Shown here piece by piece: positions 43,176 to 53,846 of a stretch of DNA of 57,014 nucleotides. A program made the translations under genes and the position numbers. How positions within the stretch are numbered: the stretch's first letter is position 1; every line of letters starts with the position of its first letter. The notes below the pieces were generated by a model that did not search any database, was not told where the DNA came from, and saw only the letters and a list, made by a program, of their open reading frames with translations. The stretch is from Massilibacteroides sp. Lineage in GTDB: Bacteria > Bacteroidota > Bacteroidia > Bacteroidales > Tannerellaceae. The stretch is from positions 1-57,014 of the forward strand of contig NZ_JAQWCQ010000019.1 in the NCBI RefSeq assembly GCF_028705895.1, read 5' to 3'.

Positions 43176-43195
43176 CAAATTACTCGTATAATTAC

Positions 43196-44410
43196 TTAAT
43201 TATTTAATTTCGCGTCGATATCTTCAAACTCTTTACCCATATCCAGATTATAATAAATACCGCGCAATGCAGTCATATATTCCGTATTTTCGGGTTTTAA
43301 TTGATGAGCTTTTTCAAAATAAGGTAATGCTTTTTTGAAGAAATCTTTTGCTTTTGCCAGCTCTTCCTGATACAATTTATTATCATTGATCATATTTGCT
43401 TCACCTTGTTTATTTACTCCTTGATTATAATATACACGTCCCAGATTTGACAAGAACTCTACATTTTCAGGATCAAGTTCAATTGATTTCAAAAAGTACT
43501 TCTCTGCATTGTCATAATCTTTTACACCGGCTTCATATACACGTCCCATAACATCATACAACTGAGCATTGTTTGGTTCCTTAGCAATTGCCGTATTCAA
43601 AAATTCAATAGCTTTATCATTTCTGTTTGAATAAATATAGGTATTGATTAAGCTCAATAAATAATATTTTTCTTCAGGGAATTTTGTTAAACCTTCTTCA
43701 AGTGTTTTTTCAAAGTTTACTGTATCTTTTGCTTGTTCATACTCATAACAAAGATATTGATAAACATCATTTTGTCTAAATTCCGTATTTTTTGCACGTT
43801 CCAAAGCAGCAATCGCAAGTTTTGAATCACCCAATTGAGTAGCAGCTACTGCAGCGTAGAACTGTACGGTCATAAAGTTAGAGTCTCTTTCTGCAACTTT
43901 TTCTCCTTTAAACATAGGAAGATCAGAGATTGTAAGATACTGATCAAAGAAACCATAAGCTTTCTTGTAATCTTTTTGATCAAAATAATATGCACCACCA
44001 TTAATATAATAAACATGATCTGCGCTTAAAATGCTCTTGATATCTTTCGTATATTTAGGTTTGATTTTTCCTTTTTCATTTGGCTGTTGATCTAACTCAT
44101 ACGCCTTAATAAAATAAGGTAGAATTGCTCCTAAAGCTTCATACATTACAGGTTCATTAGGCGTTTGACCTAATATCTGTTTTGTTCTTTCAGCACTGAA
44201 TTGTTGATCTTCCACATAACCGGCTACAAACCAAGTCTTAGGATCATCTTTTGTTTCTGCATTATCCAAAGCTCCTTTAATAAGAGTTCTAGCCTCTGCG
44301 AAATCCTTATTAGATTTAGCCAGGCCTTCGGCTTCCTTCACTGCTTTTTTTTGGGCGAAAGTTGCTGTTGCTGCTATACAAAGAGCAACTGTAAGTAATA
44401 CTCGTTTCAT
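43196..44410 (-). CDS. Exported TPR protein (404 aa)
   Basis: Signal peptide MKRVLLTVALCIAATATFAQ, then tetratricopeptide repeats: clear units are NAQLYDVMGRVYEAGVKDYD, NAEKYFLKSIELDPENVEF and KALPYFEKAHQLKPENTEY. Likely a periplasmic scaffold protein; the partner is unknown. It lies 41 bp after gyrA, a pairing seen in other Bacteroidales, and shares its terminator. Confidence 0.88.
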   Translation of the reverse strand: MKRVLLTVALCIAATATFAQKKAVKEAEGLAKSNKDFAEARTLIKGALDNAETKDDPKTWFVAGYVEDQQFSAERTKQILGQTPNEPVMYEALGAILPYFIKAYELDQQPNEKGKIKPKYTKDIKSILSADHVYYINGGAYYFDQKDYKKAYGFFDQYLTISDLPMFKGEKVAERDSNFMTVQFYAAVAATQLGDSKLAIAALERAKNTEFRQNDVYQYLCYEYEQAKDTVNFEKTLEEGLTKFPEEKYYLLSLINTYIYSNRNDKAIEFLNTAIAKEPNNAQLYDVMGRVYEAGVKDYDNAEKYFLKSIELDPENVEFLSNLGRVYYNQGVNKQGEANMINDNKLYQEELAKAKDFFKKALPYFEKAHQLKPENTEYMTALRGIYYNLDMGKEFEDIDAKLNN

Positions 44411-44451
44411 TACAATTATGGATTTGAAATTAAAAATTCATTATTTAATAA

Positions 44452-47007
44452 TTATTCTTTTGTTTCCGAATTATCTGCAATATCAGCACTCTGGTCATCA
44501 TTAGTTTCTGAAGTTTCCGGTTCATCCGGTTCCGACAACACCTTACACACAGAAGCTATTTCGTCATTACGTTTTTCAAGATTAATTAAACGAACACCTT
44601 GCGTAGCACGTCCGATAACACTCAAGTCAGCAACGCTTACACGGATTGCAATACCCGATTTATTTATGATCATCAAATCATTTTCATCAGTAACATTCTT
44701 AAACGCAACTAACTTCCCTGTTTTTTCGGTAACATTAAGCGTCTTCACACCTTTTCCTCCGCGACTTATTATCCGGTAAATAGGATCACCGTTTTCGTCA
44801 TCCAAAGCTGTACGTTTTCCATAGCCTAACTCTGAAACGACAAGTATGGTGTCCGCTTCTTCTCCTTCCTTCTTTTTAACGCAAACCATACCTACAACTT
44901 CATCTGTTGTATCGTTAGATAGCGTCATACCACGTACTCCTGCTGCAGTACGTCCCATTACGCGTACGTCACTCTCATGGAATCGAATTGCACGTCCATT
45001 CCTGCTTGCAATCAGAACTTCATTATTTCCATTCGTCATACACACCTCGATCAATCCGTCATCTTCACGCAGAGTAATTGCATTCACTCCATTTTGACGC
45101 GGTCTTGAATAGGCTTCAAGCGATGTCTTTTTAATAACTCCTTTTCGTGTACAGAATAATAAATAATGTGAGTTTATAAATTCTTTATCCGTTGTCAATC
45201 TCTTTACACGAATAAAAGCATTTACTTTATCATCCGGTTCAATATTCAACAAGTTTTGAATTGCTCTTCCTTTTGCGTTTTTGGCACCTTCCGGAATTTC
45301 GTAAACCTTCAACCAATAACATCTACCTTTTGCCGTAAAGATCAACAATGTAGCATGCATAGATGCCGGATAAATATATTCTACAAAATCTTCATCACGG
45401 GTTACAGACCCTTTCGCCCCAACTCCACCGCGTCCTTGCGCACGGAATTCACTTAACGGCGTACGTTTTATATAACCTAAGTGAGAGATCGTAATAATCA
45501 TTTCATCATCTGCATAGAAATCTTCGGGATTCAATTCTTCTGATGCGTAAACAATATCTGTTCTACGTTCATCCCCGAATTTGTCTTTGATTTCCTGCAA
45601 TTCATCTTTTACCACCTTCATACAAACATCCTCATTTTCGAGAATTTCAGTTAAATAGGCGATAAGTTTTTCTATTTCTTCGTATTCGGCACGTAGTTTA
45701 CTTTGTTCCAGACCGGTCAACTGACGTAGGCGCATCTCAACAATAGCACGAGCCTGAATTTCGGTAAGATTAAAGGTTGAAATAAGATTTTCAATTGCCT
45801 CCTGAGGACTTTTTGACCCTCTGATTATGGCAATTACCTGATCAATATTATCAGAAGCAATAATCAAACCTTGCAGGATATGAGCACGTTCTTCCGCTTT
45901 TTTCAGTTCAAAACGAGTTCTTCTAAGCACTACCTCTTGTCTATGATCAATAAAAGCTTTAATCATATCAAAAAGGTTTAACTGACGAGGTCTGCCGTTC
46001 ACCAATGCAATATTATTCACACTGAACGAAGACTGTAACGCAGTCAGCTTATATAATTTATTAAGAACCACTCCGGAATTAGCATCTCTCTTGACATCAA
46101 CCACGATACGCATACCATTACGATCGGATTCGTCATTTACATTAGAGATTCCATCTAAACGCTTTTCGTTAACCAATTCTGCGATAGACTTGATCAACTC
46201 TGCTTTATTTACTAAGTAAGGAATTTCCGTGATAATGATTTTCTCGTGATTGCTTTCTGTTTCTATTTCAGCCTTTCCGCGCAACACAATACGACCACGC
46301 CCTGTTTCAAACGCTTCTTTTACTCCGGCATACCCATAAATAGTTGCACCCGTTGGAAAATCAGGAGCTTTCACATATTCCATCAATTCCTCTACTGAAA
46401 TATCTCCACGAACATCAATATAGGCCATAGAAGCATCAAGCACCTCACTCATATTATGAGGAGGCATATTCGTTGCCATACCTACAGCAATACCGGACGC
46501 TCCATTAATAAGCAAATTCGGAATACGTGTCGGCAATACAGCCGGTTCTTTTAAGGTATCGTCAAAGTTCAGTTGAAAATCGACTGTATCTTTATCAATA
46601 TCGCGAAGCATTTCTTCAGCCAATTTACTGAGTCGGGCTTCGGTATAACGCATTGCGGCCGGGCTGTCTCCATCAACGGAACCAAAGTTACCCTGACCAT
46701 CAACTAACGGATAGCGTAACGACCACACCTGAGCCATACGCACCATAGCAAAATACACGGATGAATCTCCGTGTGGGTGATATTTACCTAAAACTTCACC
46801 AACAATTCTCGCAGATTTTTTATAAGGTTTATCGGATGTATTACCCAATTCATTCATTCCGAACAATACACGGCGATGAACCGGTTTAAAACCATCCCTC
46901 ACATCAGGAAGAGCACGAGAAACGATCACAGACATTGAATAATCAATGTAAGCCGACTTCATTTCTTCCTCGATGTTAATCTTTATAATCCTGTCTTGAT
47001 CAACCAT
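44452..47007 (-). CDS. gyrA: DNA gyrase subunit A
   Basis: Breakage-rejoining subunit of gyrase. The catalytic Tyr is in [18 protein letters not shown]. The quinolone region is [17 protein letters not shown]: Ser is present at the equivalent of E. coli Ser83, and Phe stands where E. coli has Asp87. The C-terminal beta-pinwheel includes the GyrA-box-like [10 protein letters not shown], which separates it from ParC. 851 residues with an acidic tail. Starts with [17 protein letters not shown]. Confidence 0.96.
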   Translation of the reverse strand: MVDQDRIIKINIEEEMKSAYIDYSMSVIVSRALPDVRDGFKPVHRRVLFGMNELGNTSDKPYKKSARIVGEVLGKYHPHGDSSVYFAMVRMAQVWSLRYPLVDGQGNFGSVDGDSPAAMRYTEARLSKLAEEMLRDIDKDTVDFQLNFDDTLKEPAVLPTRIPNLLINGASGIAVGMATNMPPHNMSEVLDASMAYIDVRGDISVEELMEYVKAPDFPTGATIYGYAGVKEAFETGRGRIVLRGKAEIETESNHEKIIITEIPYLVNKAELIKSIAELVNEKRLDGISNVNDESDRNGMRIVVDVKRDANSGVVLNKLYKLTALQSSFSVNNIALVNGRPRQLNLFDMIKAFIDHRQEVVLRRTRFELKKAEERAHILQGLIIASDNIDQVIAIIRGSKSPQEAIENLISTFNLTEIQARAIVEMRLRQLTGLEQSKLRAEYEEIEKLIAYLTEILENEDVCMKVVKDELQEIKDKFGDERRTDIVYASEELNPEDFYADDEMIITISHLGYIKRTPLSEFRAQGRGGVGAKGSVTRDEDFVEYIYPASMHATLLIFTAKGRCYWLKVYEIPEGAKNAKGRAIQNLLNIEPDDKVNAFIRVKRLTTDKEFINSHYLLFCTRKGVIKKTSLEAYSRPRQNGVNAITLREDDGLIEVCMTNGNNEVLIASRNGRAIRFHESDVRVMGRTAAGVRGMTLSNDTTDEVVGMVCVKKKEGEEADTILVVSELGYGKRTALDDENGDPIYRIISRGGKGVKTLNVTEKTGKLVAFKNVTDENDLMIINKSGIAIRVSVADLSVIGRATQGVRLINLEKRNDEIASVCKVLSEPDEPETSETNDDQSADIADNSETKE

Positions 47008-47192
47008 TTAGTTTTTTATTAATTACTATCAATATCCAACCCTCAAAAAAGTGCACTAAGGTAGTGTTTTTCCAACGATTACGAAAAGAATTAAAGCCTT
47101 TTTTAGGTTTTATCACTTCTTGCATAACAGTTAAACATTCCTTTGTCTAATACACTATTCTTTGAGCAAACTTAAAGAAAAAACAGACATCA

Positions 47193-48167
47193 TCAAAGAA
47201 TATATGTCTCCATCAATTTAACAGAAGGCGATGGGATAATTTCCACAGAAGTCGTATCCGCAGGAATCAACACTGTCTGTCCTTGTTTAACGTTTATTTC
47301 TTGTCCGTTATTATCCTTAATCACAGCGTTACCAGCCATGCAGATATAAATTAGAAAGGAATCTATTCCTGAAGAATCGCGTTTATACGGCGTATCATAT
47401 TCCAACAGGTTAGTCGTAAAATACGGACAGCTAACCAGTTCTACTTTTTCATTTTCTTTGCGCGTATAATGTGTGCGATAATCCGGATAAAGCGTATAAT
47501 CGATTGCATCTTTTGCCAATTCCGTATGCAATTCGCGTCCGTTTCCGTTTGCATCACGGCGATCATAGTCATAAATACGATACGTTATATTACTGGTCTG
47601 TTGTATTTCTGCGACAAAGCAACCGGCTCCGATTGCATGAACACGACCTGCCGGTAAAAAGAAAACATCACCTGCATTCACATCATAACGCTGCAAAACA
47701 TCCATAATCGTATTGTTTTCTACGCGTTTCACATATTCTTCCGCATCTATTTGTTGCGAAAATCCGGAATATAGAGCAGCTTCAGAAGAGGCTTTAATAA
47801 CATACCACATTTCTGTTTTTCCAAATGAATTATGACGTTTACGCGCCAGTTCATCGTCCGGATGCACCTGAATAGAGAGGTTGTCGCACGCATCAATAAA
47901 TTTAATCAATAAAGGAAACGTATTTCCGAAACGGGCAACCACCTTTTCTCCCATCAATCTTTTCCCATAAGTCTGAATCAGTTCATCAAGCGATTTACCG
48001 GCCAACGATCCGTTTTCCACAACAGACACGTTTCCTTCAACATGAGAAACTTCCCAACTCTCGCCAATACCTTTTTGTACTGGGGTAATCCCTTTAAAAG
48101 GGCATATATCAGCTCCTCCCCAAATCACAGATTTAAGGATAGGCCTGAATGTAAATGGATATAACAT
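47193..48167 (-). CDS. manA: Mannose-6-phosphate isomerase, class I type
   Basis: Zinc-dependent interconversion of mannose 6-phosphate and fructose 6-phosphate in the cytoplasm. 324 residues of the short Bacteroidota/Firmicutes form. Motifs: IWGGADICPFKG, GESWEVSHVEGN, LSIQVHPDDELA (zinc His) and FFLPAGRVHAIGAG. It follows glgB by 33 bp and probably shares its transcript. Confidence 0.94.
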   Translation of the reverse strand: MLYPFTFRPILKSVIWGGADICPFKGITPVQKGIGESWEVSHVEGNVSVVENGSLAGKSLDELIQTYGKRLMGEKVVARFGNTFPLLIKFIDACDNLSIQVHPDDELARKRHNSFGKTEMWYVIKASSEAALYSGFSQQIDAEEYVKRVENNTIMDVLQRYDVNAGDVFFLPAGRVHAIGAGCFVAEIQQTSNITYRIYDYDRRDANGNGRELHTELAKDAIDYTLYPDYRTHYTRKENEKVELVSCPYFTTNLLEYDTPYKRDSSGIDSFLIYICMAGNAVIKDNNGQEINVKQGQTVLIPADTTSVEIIPSPSVKLMETYIL

Positions 48168-48200
48168 ATGATTTATAATAAATTATAATGTAAAGTGTTC

Positions 48201-50210
48201 TTAATTAATTTTTCGGAGCACAACTGCACTTCGAGCGGGTAAATATAATTTCAACCATCCTTTATTCTCTTCTTTATATAACGGGTCAAAAGCCGTAAAA
48301 TGATGAATCGAATCATCTGAGAGCCCATTCCCTCCAAAATGTATGGCATCTGTATTCAAAACAACTTCATATTCACCCGGAGGAGTCAGGAATCCGTAAT
48401 CCGTAAAAGATTTAGCCGGATTGTAATTAAACACAAAAATTAAATTTTCGCGCATAAAAGCCAACACCTGATCGCCATCATTATCCCAAAGTTTCTGAAT
48501 CGGAGTTTCCTGAAAATGTTTTACGCTTTTAATAAGACGAAGCATCTCCGTGTCAAAATCACTCAGAAAATGATATTTTAAATCCGGATTATCTGCCAGT
48601 CCCCATTGCCGGCGAGCATATTTATGAGACCACCCGTTTCCTTCTCTTGGGAAATCGATCCATTCAGGATGTCCGAATTCATTCCCCATAAAATTCAGAT
48701 AGCCCCCATTGATAGTAGAAGCTGTTGCAAGACGTATCATTTTATGCAATGCTATACCGCGTTCCACCATCAAATTCCGATCATCTTTATGCATATGCCA
48801 ATACATCTCTGCATCTATCAGACGGAAAATAATCGTTTTATCGCCTACCAATGCCTGATCATGACTTTCGGCATAACTTATTGTTTTTTCGTCCGCACGA
48901 CGATTGGTTGTTTCCCACCAGATCGAAGACGGATGCCAGTCTTCGTCTTTCTTTTCTTTGATAGTCTTAATCCAATAATCCGGAATATTCATGGCCATTC
49001 TGTAATCAAAACCATATCCTCCATCCTCTGCTTTCACCGCCAGTCCCGGCATACCGCTTACTTCTTCGGCAATTGTTATCGCCTGAGGATTCACTTCATG
49101 GATCAATTTATTCGCTAAAGTCAGATAAGCTATCGCATCACCATCCTGATGTCCGTTAAAATAGTCGTCATAACTCATAAACGCCTCGCCCAGTCCGTGA
49201 CTGTAATACAACATCGATGTTACTCCATCAAAACGATAACCATCGAACCCATATTCCTCGAGCCAAAATTTGCAATTGGACAATAAGAAATGAAGCACTT
49301 CATCCTTTCCGTAATCAAAGCAAAGAGAATCCCAGGCAGGGTGTTCTCTTCTACTTCCCGTATGAAAATATTGCCCGTACGAACCATCAAACCGCCCTAA
49401 TCCTTCTGTTTCATTTTTCACAGCATGGCTATGTACAATATCCATGATAACGGCAATACCCATTTCGTGTGCATCATCGATCAGATGTTTTAATTCTTCA
49501 GGTGTACCAAAACGTGACGATGCCGCAAAAAAGCTACTTACATGATATCCGAAAGAGCCATAATAAGGATGCTCCTGTATCGCCATGATCTGAATTGCAT
49601 TGTATCCGTATTTAGCTACACGGGGAAGTACATTACGCCGGAACTCGTCATAAGTTCCGACCTTCTCTTCCGCTGTTCCCATGCCGATATGACATTCGTA
49701 GATTAACAGAGGGTTCGTATCCGGCTTTATTTTTTTATGTTTAAAAGAATAGGGATGCTCCGGACTCCATACCTGAGCACTGAATATTTTTGTTTGATCA
49801 TCCTGTACAACACGACGTATCCAGGCAGGAATACGCTCTCCTGCTCCTCCTTCCCATTCCATAAGAAGCTTAAACAGATCACCGTGATGTATGCTGTCTA
49901 AAGCTAATTCAATCTCCCACACCCCATTTTCGGAGGCAGCCAAACGATAGTTCTCATCTTTTTGCCATCCGTTAAATGAGCCAATCAGATATATTGCTGT
50001 GGCATGAGGAGCCCATTCTCTGAAAATCCAGCCTGAATCAGTTCTGTGCAGTCCGAAATACATGTAACCGGAAGCAAATTCAGACAAGGATTGTTTGCCT
50101 CCCCGAGTCAGGGATTTTTCTTTATCAACAGCATAATCAAACCGTCCTTGAATTGAATCTGCATATGGCTCCAACCAAGGATCATTCTTAATCAGTTTTA
50201 GTTTTTGCAT
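48201..50210 (-). CDS. glgB: 1,4-alpha-glucan branching enzyme, eukaryote-like GH13
   Basis: Makes alpha-1,6 branches in glycogen. The ATG at 50210 (MQKLKLIKNDPWLEPY) is chosen; 11 upstream residues from another start look unlike the family and overlap the promoter. CBM48 (about 50-150) with FREWAPHATAIYLIGSFNGW, then the GH13 barrel: FDGYRFDGVTSMLYYSHG with nucleophile Asp328, AEEVSGMPG with the acid Glu, and ESHDQALVGDKT. These motifs and GGYLNFMGNEFGHPEWIDFP are nearly the eukaryotic GBE1 versions rather than the E. coli type. 669 residues, also near the eukaryotic length. Confidence 0.94.
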   Translation of the reverse strand: MQKLKLIKNDPWLEPYADSIQGRFDYAVDKEKSLTRGGKQSLSEFASGYMYFGLHRTDSGWIFREWAPHATAIYLIGSFNGWQKDENYRLAASENGVWEIELALDSIHHGDLFKLLMEWEGGAGERIPAWIRRVVQDDQTKIFSAQVWSPEHPYSFKHKKIKPDTNPLLIYECHIGMGTAEEKVGTYDEFRRNVLPRVAKYGYNAIQIMAIQEHPYYGSFGYHVSSFFAASSRFGTPEELKHLIDDAHEMGIAVIMDIVHSHAVKNETEGLGRFDGSYGQYFHTGSRREHPAWDSLCFDYGKDEVLHFLLSNCKFWLEEYGFDGYRFDGVTSMLYYSHGLGEAFMSYDDYFNGHQDGDAIAYLTLANKLIHEVNPQAITIAEEVSGMPGLAVKAEDGGYGFDYRMAMNIPDYWIKTIKEKKDEDWHPSSIWWETTNRRADEKTISYAESHDQALVGDKTIIFRLIDAEMYWHMHKDDRNLMVERGIALHKMIRLATASTINGGYLNFMGNEFGHPEWIDFPREGNGWSHKYARRQWGLADNPDLKYHFLSDFDTEMLRLIKSVKHFQETPIQKLWDNDGDQVLAFMRENLIFVFNYNPAKSFTDYGFLTPPGEYEVVLNTDAIHFGGNGLSDDSIHHFTAFDPLYKEENKGWLKLYLPARSAVVLRKIN

Positions 50211-50240
50211 GATTACTTCCGTTTCATTTTGTATTCCAAA

Positions 50241-50248
50241 CAAAGGTA
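50241..50248 (-). promoter_or_regulatory. Predicted promoter of glgB-manA
   Basis: TACCTTTG on the minus strand, 30 bp before the glgB start. Confidence 0.6.
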
Positions 50249-50321
50249 TAAATAAAAATGAAAGAAAATCATCAGAATGATCCCGGAAAGCCGCCCTAAT
50301 CTTTTTTAAGGTTTCGTTTTC

Positions 50322-51116
50322 TTATTTTTGCATATATTTTTTTGCTTCTGGCAAAAACTTCTGTATTTCTGAAATTCGATTGCCGTCACTGGGGTGCGTG
50401 CTCATTATCTCTGGAACATTCGCATTTGATGCTGTTGACATTTTCGTCCAAAACGATACCGCTTTTTCAGGATTATAGCCTGCTATAGCCATAAAAATAA
50501 GTCCCATATGATCCGCTTCGTATTCATGTTTACGCGAATAGGGAAGCATTACTCCGTATTGAGCTCCTAATCCGTAAACAGTACCGGCAAGTGTCTGAAC
50601 GGCTGAGGAACTCCCACTAACTGCCTGGTCAAGTACCGATGCACCATATTGTGTCAGCAATTGTTGACTCATTCTTTCATTTGAATGTTTCGCTACCGCA
50701 TGAGCGACCTCATGTCCGACAACAACAGCTAACTCATCGTCTGAATCAACTAATTTCAACAAACCTTCATAAACTACGATTTTGCCGCCCGGCATACAGA
50801 ATGCGTTAACCTGATCTTCATTAACAAGGTTAAACTCCCACGCAAAATTCTGCACTTCCGACTCTAATCCGTTAGCCTTTAAATAGGCCTCTGTCGCGGC
50901 AGCAATTTTTTTTCCAACTCTTACTACTTGTGCTGTTTTAGTTTTATTTGTAGAAAGCTTTGCAGTCTTAATGTAATCACTGTACTGTGTAAGACTTGAA
51001 GTTAAAACTTCCTGATCAGAAACTAAAAGCATTTGTTTTCTTCCGGTTAAAGGCACACTGCCACAACTACTTAACGTAACAAGAGCAATAATCCAAATTA
51101 AAATTTCCTTATTCAT
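50322..51116 (-). CDS. M48 metalloprotease lipoprotein (264 aa)
   Basis: Zinc protease of the M48 family, similar to LoiP/YcaL. The lipobox is LVTLSSC, so it is membrane-anchored and periplasmic. Active-site motif VGHEVAHAVAKHS (HExxH) and the third ligand in YEADHMGLIFMAIAGY. STHPSDGNRISEIQ near the C-terminus is typical. Probably envelope protein quality control. It lies between glycogen genes but is likely a separate unit. Confidence 0.93.
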   Translation of the reverse strand: MNKEILIWIIALVTLSSCGSVPLTGRKQMLLVSDQEVLTSSLTQYSDYIKTAKLSTNKTKTAQVVRVGKKIAAATEAYLKANGLESEVQNFAWEFNLVNEDQVNAFCMPGGKIVVYEGLLKLVDSDDELAVVVGHEVAHAVAKHSNERMSQQLLTQYGASVLDQAVSGSSSAVQTLAGTVYGLGAQYGVMLPYSRKHEYEADHMGLIFMAIAGYNPEKAVSFWTKMSTASNANVPEIMSTHPSDGNRISEIQKFLPEAKKYMQK

Positions 51117-51198
51117 AACTATTCATACATTAAATTATGCAAAAATACAAGAATACTTAAATATTCAAAACATTAATCACCTACAAATAACATAAATA

Positions 51199-51226
51199 AA
51201 AAGGGCAGACATCAATCCACCCTTTT
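51199..51226 (-). terminator. Intrinsic terminator of the GH57-GT-debranching operon
   Basis: Stem AAAAGGG / CCCTTTT (51199-51205, 51220-51226) with a T-rich stretch beyond it on the leftward transcript, 25 bp after the GH57 stop. Confidence 0.65.
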
Positions 51227-51250
51227 ACAAATTACTATTTATCAATTTGT

Positions 51251-52552
51251 TCAATCTGTAGTCAATTTCTTTTCAGCTTTTTTTTTCGCATTAGCTAATT
51301 CTTTGCGTAATTGTTCAATCTCTATACCTTGATTACGAATTGTTGTCAACAAGGAATTTAGCTCTTCGTTTTCAATGGAGGTTGGGAAGAGAGCCGTAAC
51401 GCGGACAATAAAATCAGACAACACATTCATATAGTTATTGAATGCATCATACGCATTCTCATAAGGGCTGAAGCCCACGTGTCCACGCTTTGTATTCATA
51501 TAATAGAAGTGATCGCTACTTTGCAGATACGTCCAATCCTGCAATATCCTCCTGTTATCACTCAGTCGTACGCGTTCACCTATCTCATTTATTTTACGAA
51601 AAGCCTCTTGTTGCAACACATTTCCCAACCAGGAACTACAATCTTTCTCCTCATCAACCCAAGACATCGGATAGGGCACGGAGATAGAATCAACCGGTTT
51701 AAGCAATGAGAACACTTCGGACGGCATCGAAAAACCAATTCCTTTTTCTGCTGCAAAACGCGGCAAAGCCTTGAAGAAGTCAAATATTCCGGTTTCAGCC
51801 GCATTCAATGTACCCAACACTTCATAATTCATAAACAAACTGATGATTTGTTCTGATTCCGGAGTAGAAGCAATCCAAGACATATATTTATCTGCAGTCA
51901 AAGGATATTCGTTCCAACTATAATTACTGAATCTCATAGACAGGTCTTCACTGAAACGGTCATTTTTCAGCAATAGTCTCAATTGTGGCTGGACCGCTGA
52001 AGAATACATATAGTTAGGACTTTTCCATCCCAACACATGTTTTGCACCCTCCGTAAGCATCCCACGGAAGCCCATCTGATAAACGGCATCGGAAATATCA
52101 TCAGAATAAATCAGTTCAGTGTTCCTGAACACCTTCGGTTTCACTCCAAAAAGCGTATAGATTTTATCTTTATGCCTCTTTACCTGTTGTTTGAATTCTT
52201 CTTCATCGCCAAGAGAAGCTAATGAATGAGCGTATGTTTCCGCCAAAAATTCCACATTCCCGGTCTGAGCCAATTCCTTAAAGCTATCAATTACTTCCGG
52301 CGTATATATTTCCATCTGCTCCAAGGCAGTACCGGAGATCGAAAAGGCAACTTTAAACTTACCACCACTGGTTTTGATCATATCCAGTATCGCTCTATTG
52401 GCCGGCAGATAAGTTTTTTCTGCAATCCGACGAATAATTTCTTCATTTTGGAAATCATCATAATAATAATGATCATTTCCTATATCAAAAAAACGATATC
52501 TTTTAAGCCGAAACGGTTGGTGTATCTGAAAATAAAAACAAATCGTTTTCAT
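51251..52552 (-). CDS. GH57 alpha-amylase/glucan-acting enzyme (433 aa)
   Basis: Glycoside hydrolase family 57 enzyme acting on alpha-glucans. Family beginning ICFYFQIHQPFRLKRYRF; the catalytic nucleophile Glu is in the VFRNTELIYSDD segment. No signal peptide, so it is cytoplasmic. The C-terminal 40 residues are a charged, coiled-coil-like tail (IEQLRKELANAKKKAEKK). It follows the glycosyltransferase gene by 19 bp. Either amylase or transglycosylase activity is possible in this family. Confidence 0.9.
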   Translation of the reverse strand: MKTICFYFQIHQPFRLKRYRFFDIGNDHYYYDDFQNEEIIRRIAEKTYLPANRAILDMIKTSGGKFKVAFSISGTALEQMEIYTPEVIDSFKELAQTGNVEFLAETYAHSLASLGDEEEFKQQVKRHKDKIYTLFGVKPKVFRNTELIYSDDISDAVYQMGFRGMLTEGAKHVLGWKSPNYMYSSAVQPQLRLLLKNDRFSEDLSMRFSNYSWNEYPLTADKYMSWIASTPESEQIISLFMNYEVLGTLNAAETGIFDFFKALPRFAAEKGIGFSMPSEVFSLLKPVDSISVPYPMSWVDEEKDCSSWLGNVLQQEAFRKINEIGERVRLSDNRRILQDWTYLQSSDHFYYMNTKRGHVGFSPYENAYDAFNNYMNVLSDFIVRVTALFPTSIENEELNSLLTTIRNQGIEIEQLRKELANAKKKAEKKLTTD

Positions 52553-52571
52553 ACCTATAATATTTATTCTT

Positions 52572-53834
52572 TTATTTATTCATTACCTGTTCGTAAATAC
52601 GACGCACTTTCTGTCCGGCATATTCCCATTTGATATTATCGACTTCCTTTTTCCCTTCTTCCTGCAGGAACTGATGCATTGCCGGATAGGTTATTATCGA
52701 ATACATGGCATCTGCCATTGCTTCTATATCCCAATAATCCACTTTTACGGCATAGTCAAGTATCTCGGCACATCCGGATTGTTTGGATATAATAGAAGGA
52801 ACGCCACACTGCATAGCTTCTAAAGGCGAGATTCCAAATGGTTCGGATACAGAAGGCATCACATAAACATCACTGGCTTTCAGAACTTCATACACTTGTT
52901 TTCCTTTCATAAATCCGGTAAAGTGGAAACGGTCGGATATTTTCCGGGAAGCGACTAAACGAATCATCTTATCCATCATATCTCCACTTCCTGCCATAAC
53001 AAAACGGGCATCGGGAGCCTTTGCCAGCACTTTTGCTGCTGCTTCAACAAAGTACTCCGGTCCTTTTTGCATGGTTATACGTCCAAGGAAAGTGATGATC
53101 TTATCGTGTACGCCTTTTTTATCCTGAATGGCTAAGATTTCCGGGCTAAGCGGCTCTACGGCATTATGTACCGTTGTTACTTTAGCCGGATCTTGATGAT
53201 ATTTTTCAATCACAGTCATTCGCGTCAGATTACTAACCGTAATAATATGATCGGCATTATCCATTCCGTTTTTTTCAATGGCATAAACGTCCGGATTCAC
53301 ATTACCCCGACTACGATCATAATCGGTAGCGTGCACATGAATAACCAATGGTTTTCCGGAAACATTCTTTGCATGTATGCCGGCCGGATAAGTCAACCAA
53401 TCATGTGCGTGAATCACATCGTATTGTTCAGTTCTTGCAATAACTCCGGCAACTATCGAGTAGTTATTTATTTCTTCCAATAAATTATCGGGGTAACGTC
53501 CTGAGAATTCGATACAACCTAAATCATTGACATGTCTATATGAAAAATCAGCATAAATATGATCGCGATAGTTATAGTAATTCTGGGGGTCCATGTATTT
53601 TTCCAATCGCTCTCTGACGTAGTTCATATCCACATCACGCCAGACAATGGGAACATTGCATACCCCTACTATTTTGAGAAAACTCTGGTCTTCATCTCCC
53701 CAGGGTTTGGGTATGCAAAATGTTATCTCCATATCAGGTTGCATAGCCATCCCTCTCGTTAATCCGTAGCTGGCCGTGCCTAACCCTCCTAATATATGCG
53801 GTGGAAACTCCCACCCAAACATCAAAGCTTTCAT
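52572..53834 (-). CDS. Glycosyltransferase, probable glycogen synthase (420 aa)
   Basis: GT-B fold transferase. The start MKALMFGWEFPPHILGGLGT has the glycine-rich acceptor/donor loop, VIHAHDWLTYPAGI follows, and the donor-binding motif SVSEPFGISPLEAMQCGVPS holds the two Glu of the E-x7-E pattern. Sequence features are of the GT4/GT5 type. Position between GH57 and the debranching enzyme supports alpha-glucan synthesis, with the exact donor unknown. It is 12 bp after the debranching enzyme gene. Confidence 0.9.
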   Translation of the reverse strand: MKALMFGWEFPPHILGGLGTASYGLTRGMAMQPDMEITFCIPKPWGDEDQSFLKIVGVCNVPIVWRDVDMNYVRERLEKYMDPQNYYNYRDHIYADFSYRHVNDLGCIEFSGRYPDNLLEEINNYSIVAGVIARTEQYDVIHAHDWLTYPAGIHAKNVSGKPLVIHVHATDYDRSRGNVNPDVYAIEKNGMDNADHIITVSNLTRMTVIEKYHQDPAKVTTVHNAVEPLSPEILAIQDKKGVHDKIITFLGRITMQKGPEYFVEAAAKVLAKAPDARFVMAGSGDMMDKMIRLVASRKISDRFHFTGFMKGKQVYEVLKASDVYVMPSVSEPFGISPLEAMQCGVPSIISKQSGCAEILDYAVKVDYWDIEAMADAMYSIITYPAMHQFLQEEGKKEVDNIKWEYAGQKVRRIYEQVMNK

Positions 53835-53846
53835 ATCAGTACAGCT

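Noticed and set aside
46700-46800. Phe at the GyrA position equal to E. coli Asp87, as a quinolone-resistance change
   Set aside because: The Ser83 equivalent is intact and the Phe is probably the normal residue in this lineage; resistance cannot be claimed.
48606-49118. A 170-codon open frame on the plus strand
   Set aside because: It lies fully opposite the glgB catalytic region, whose protein motifs are conserved; its translation has no recognisable domain.
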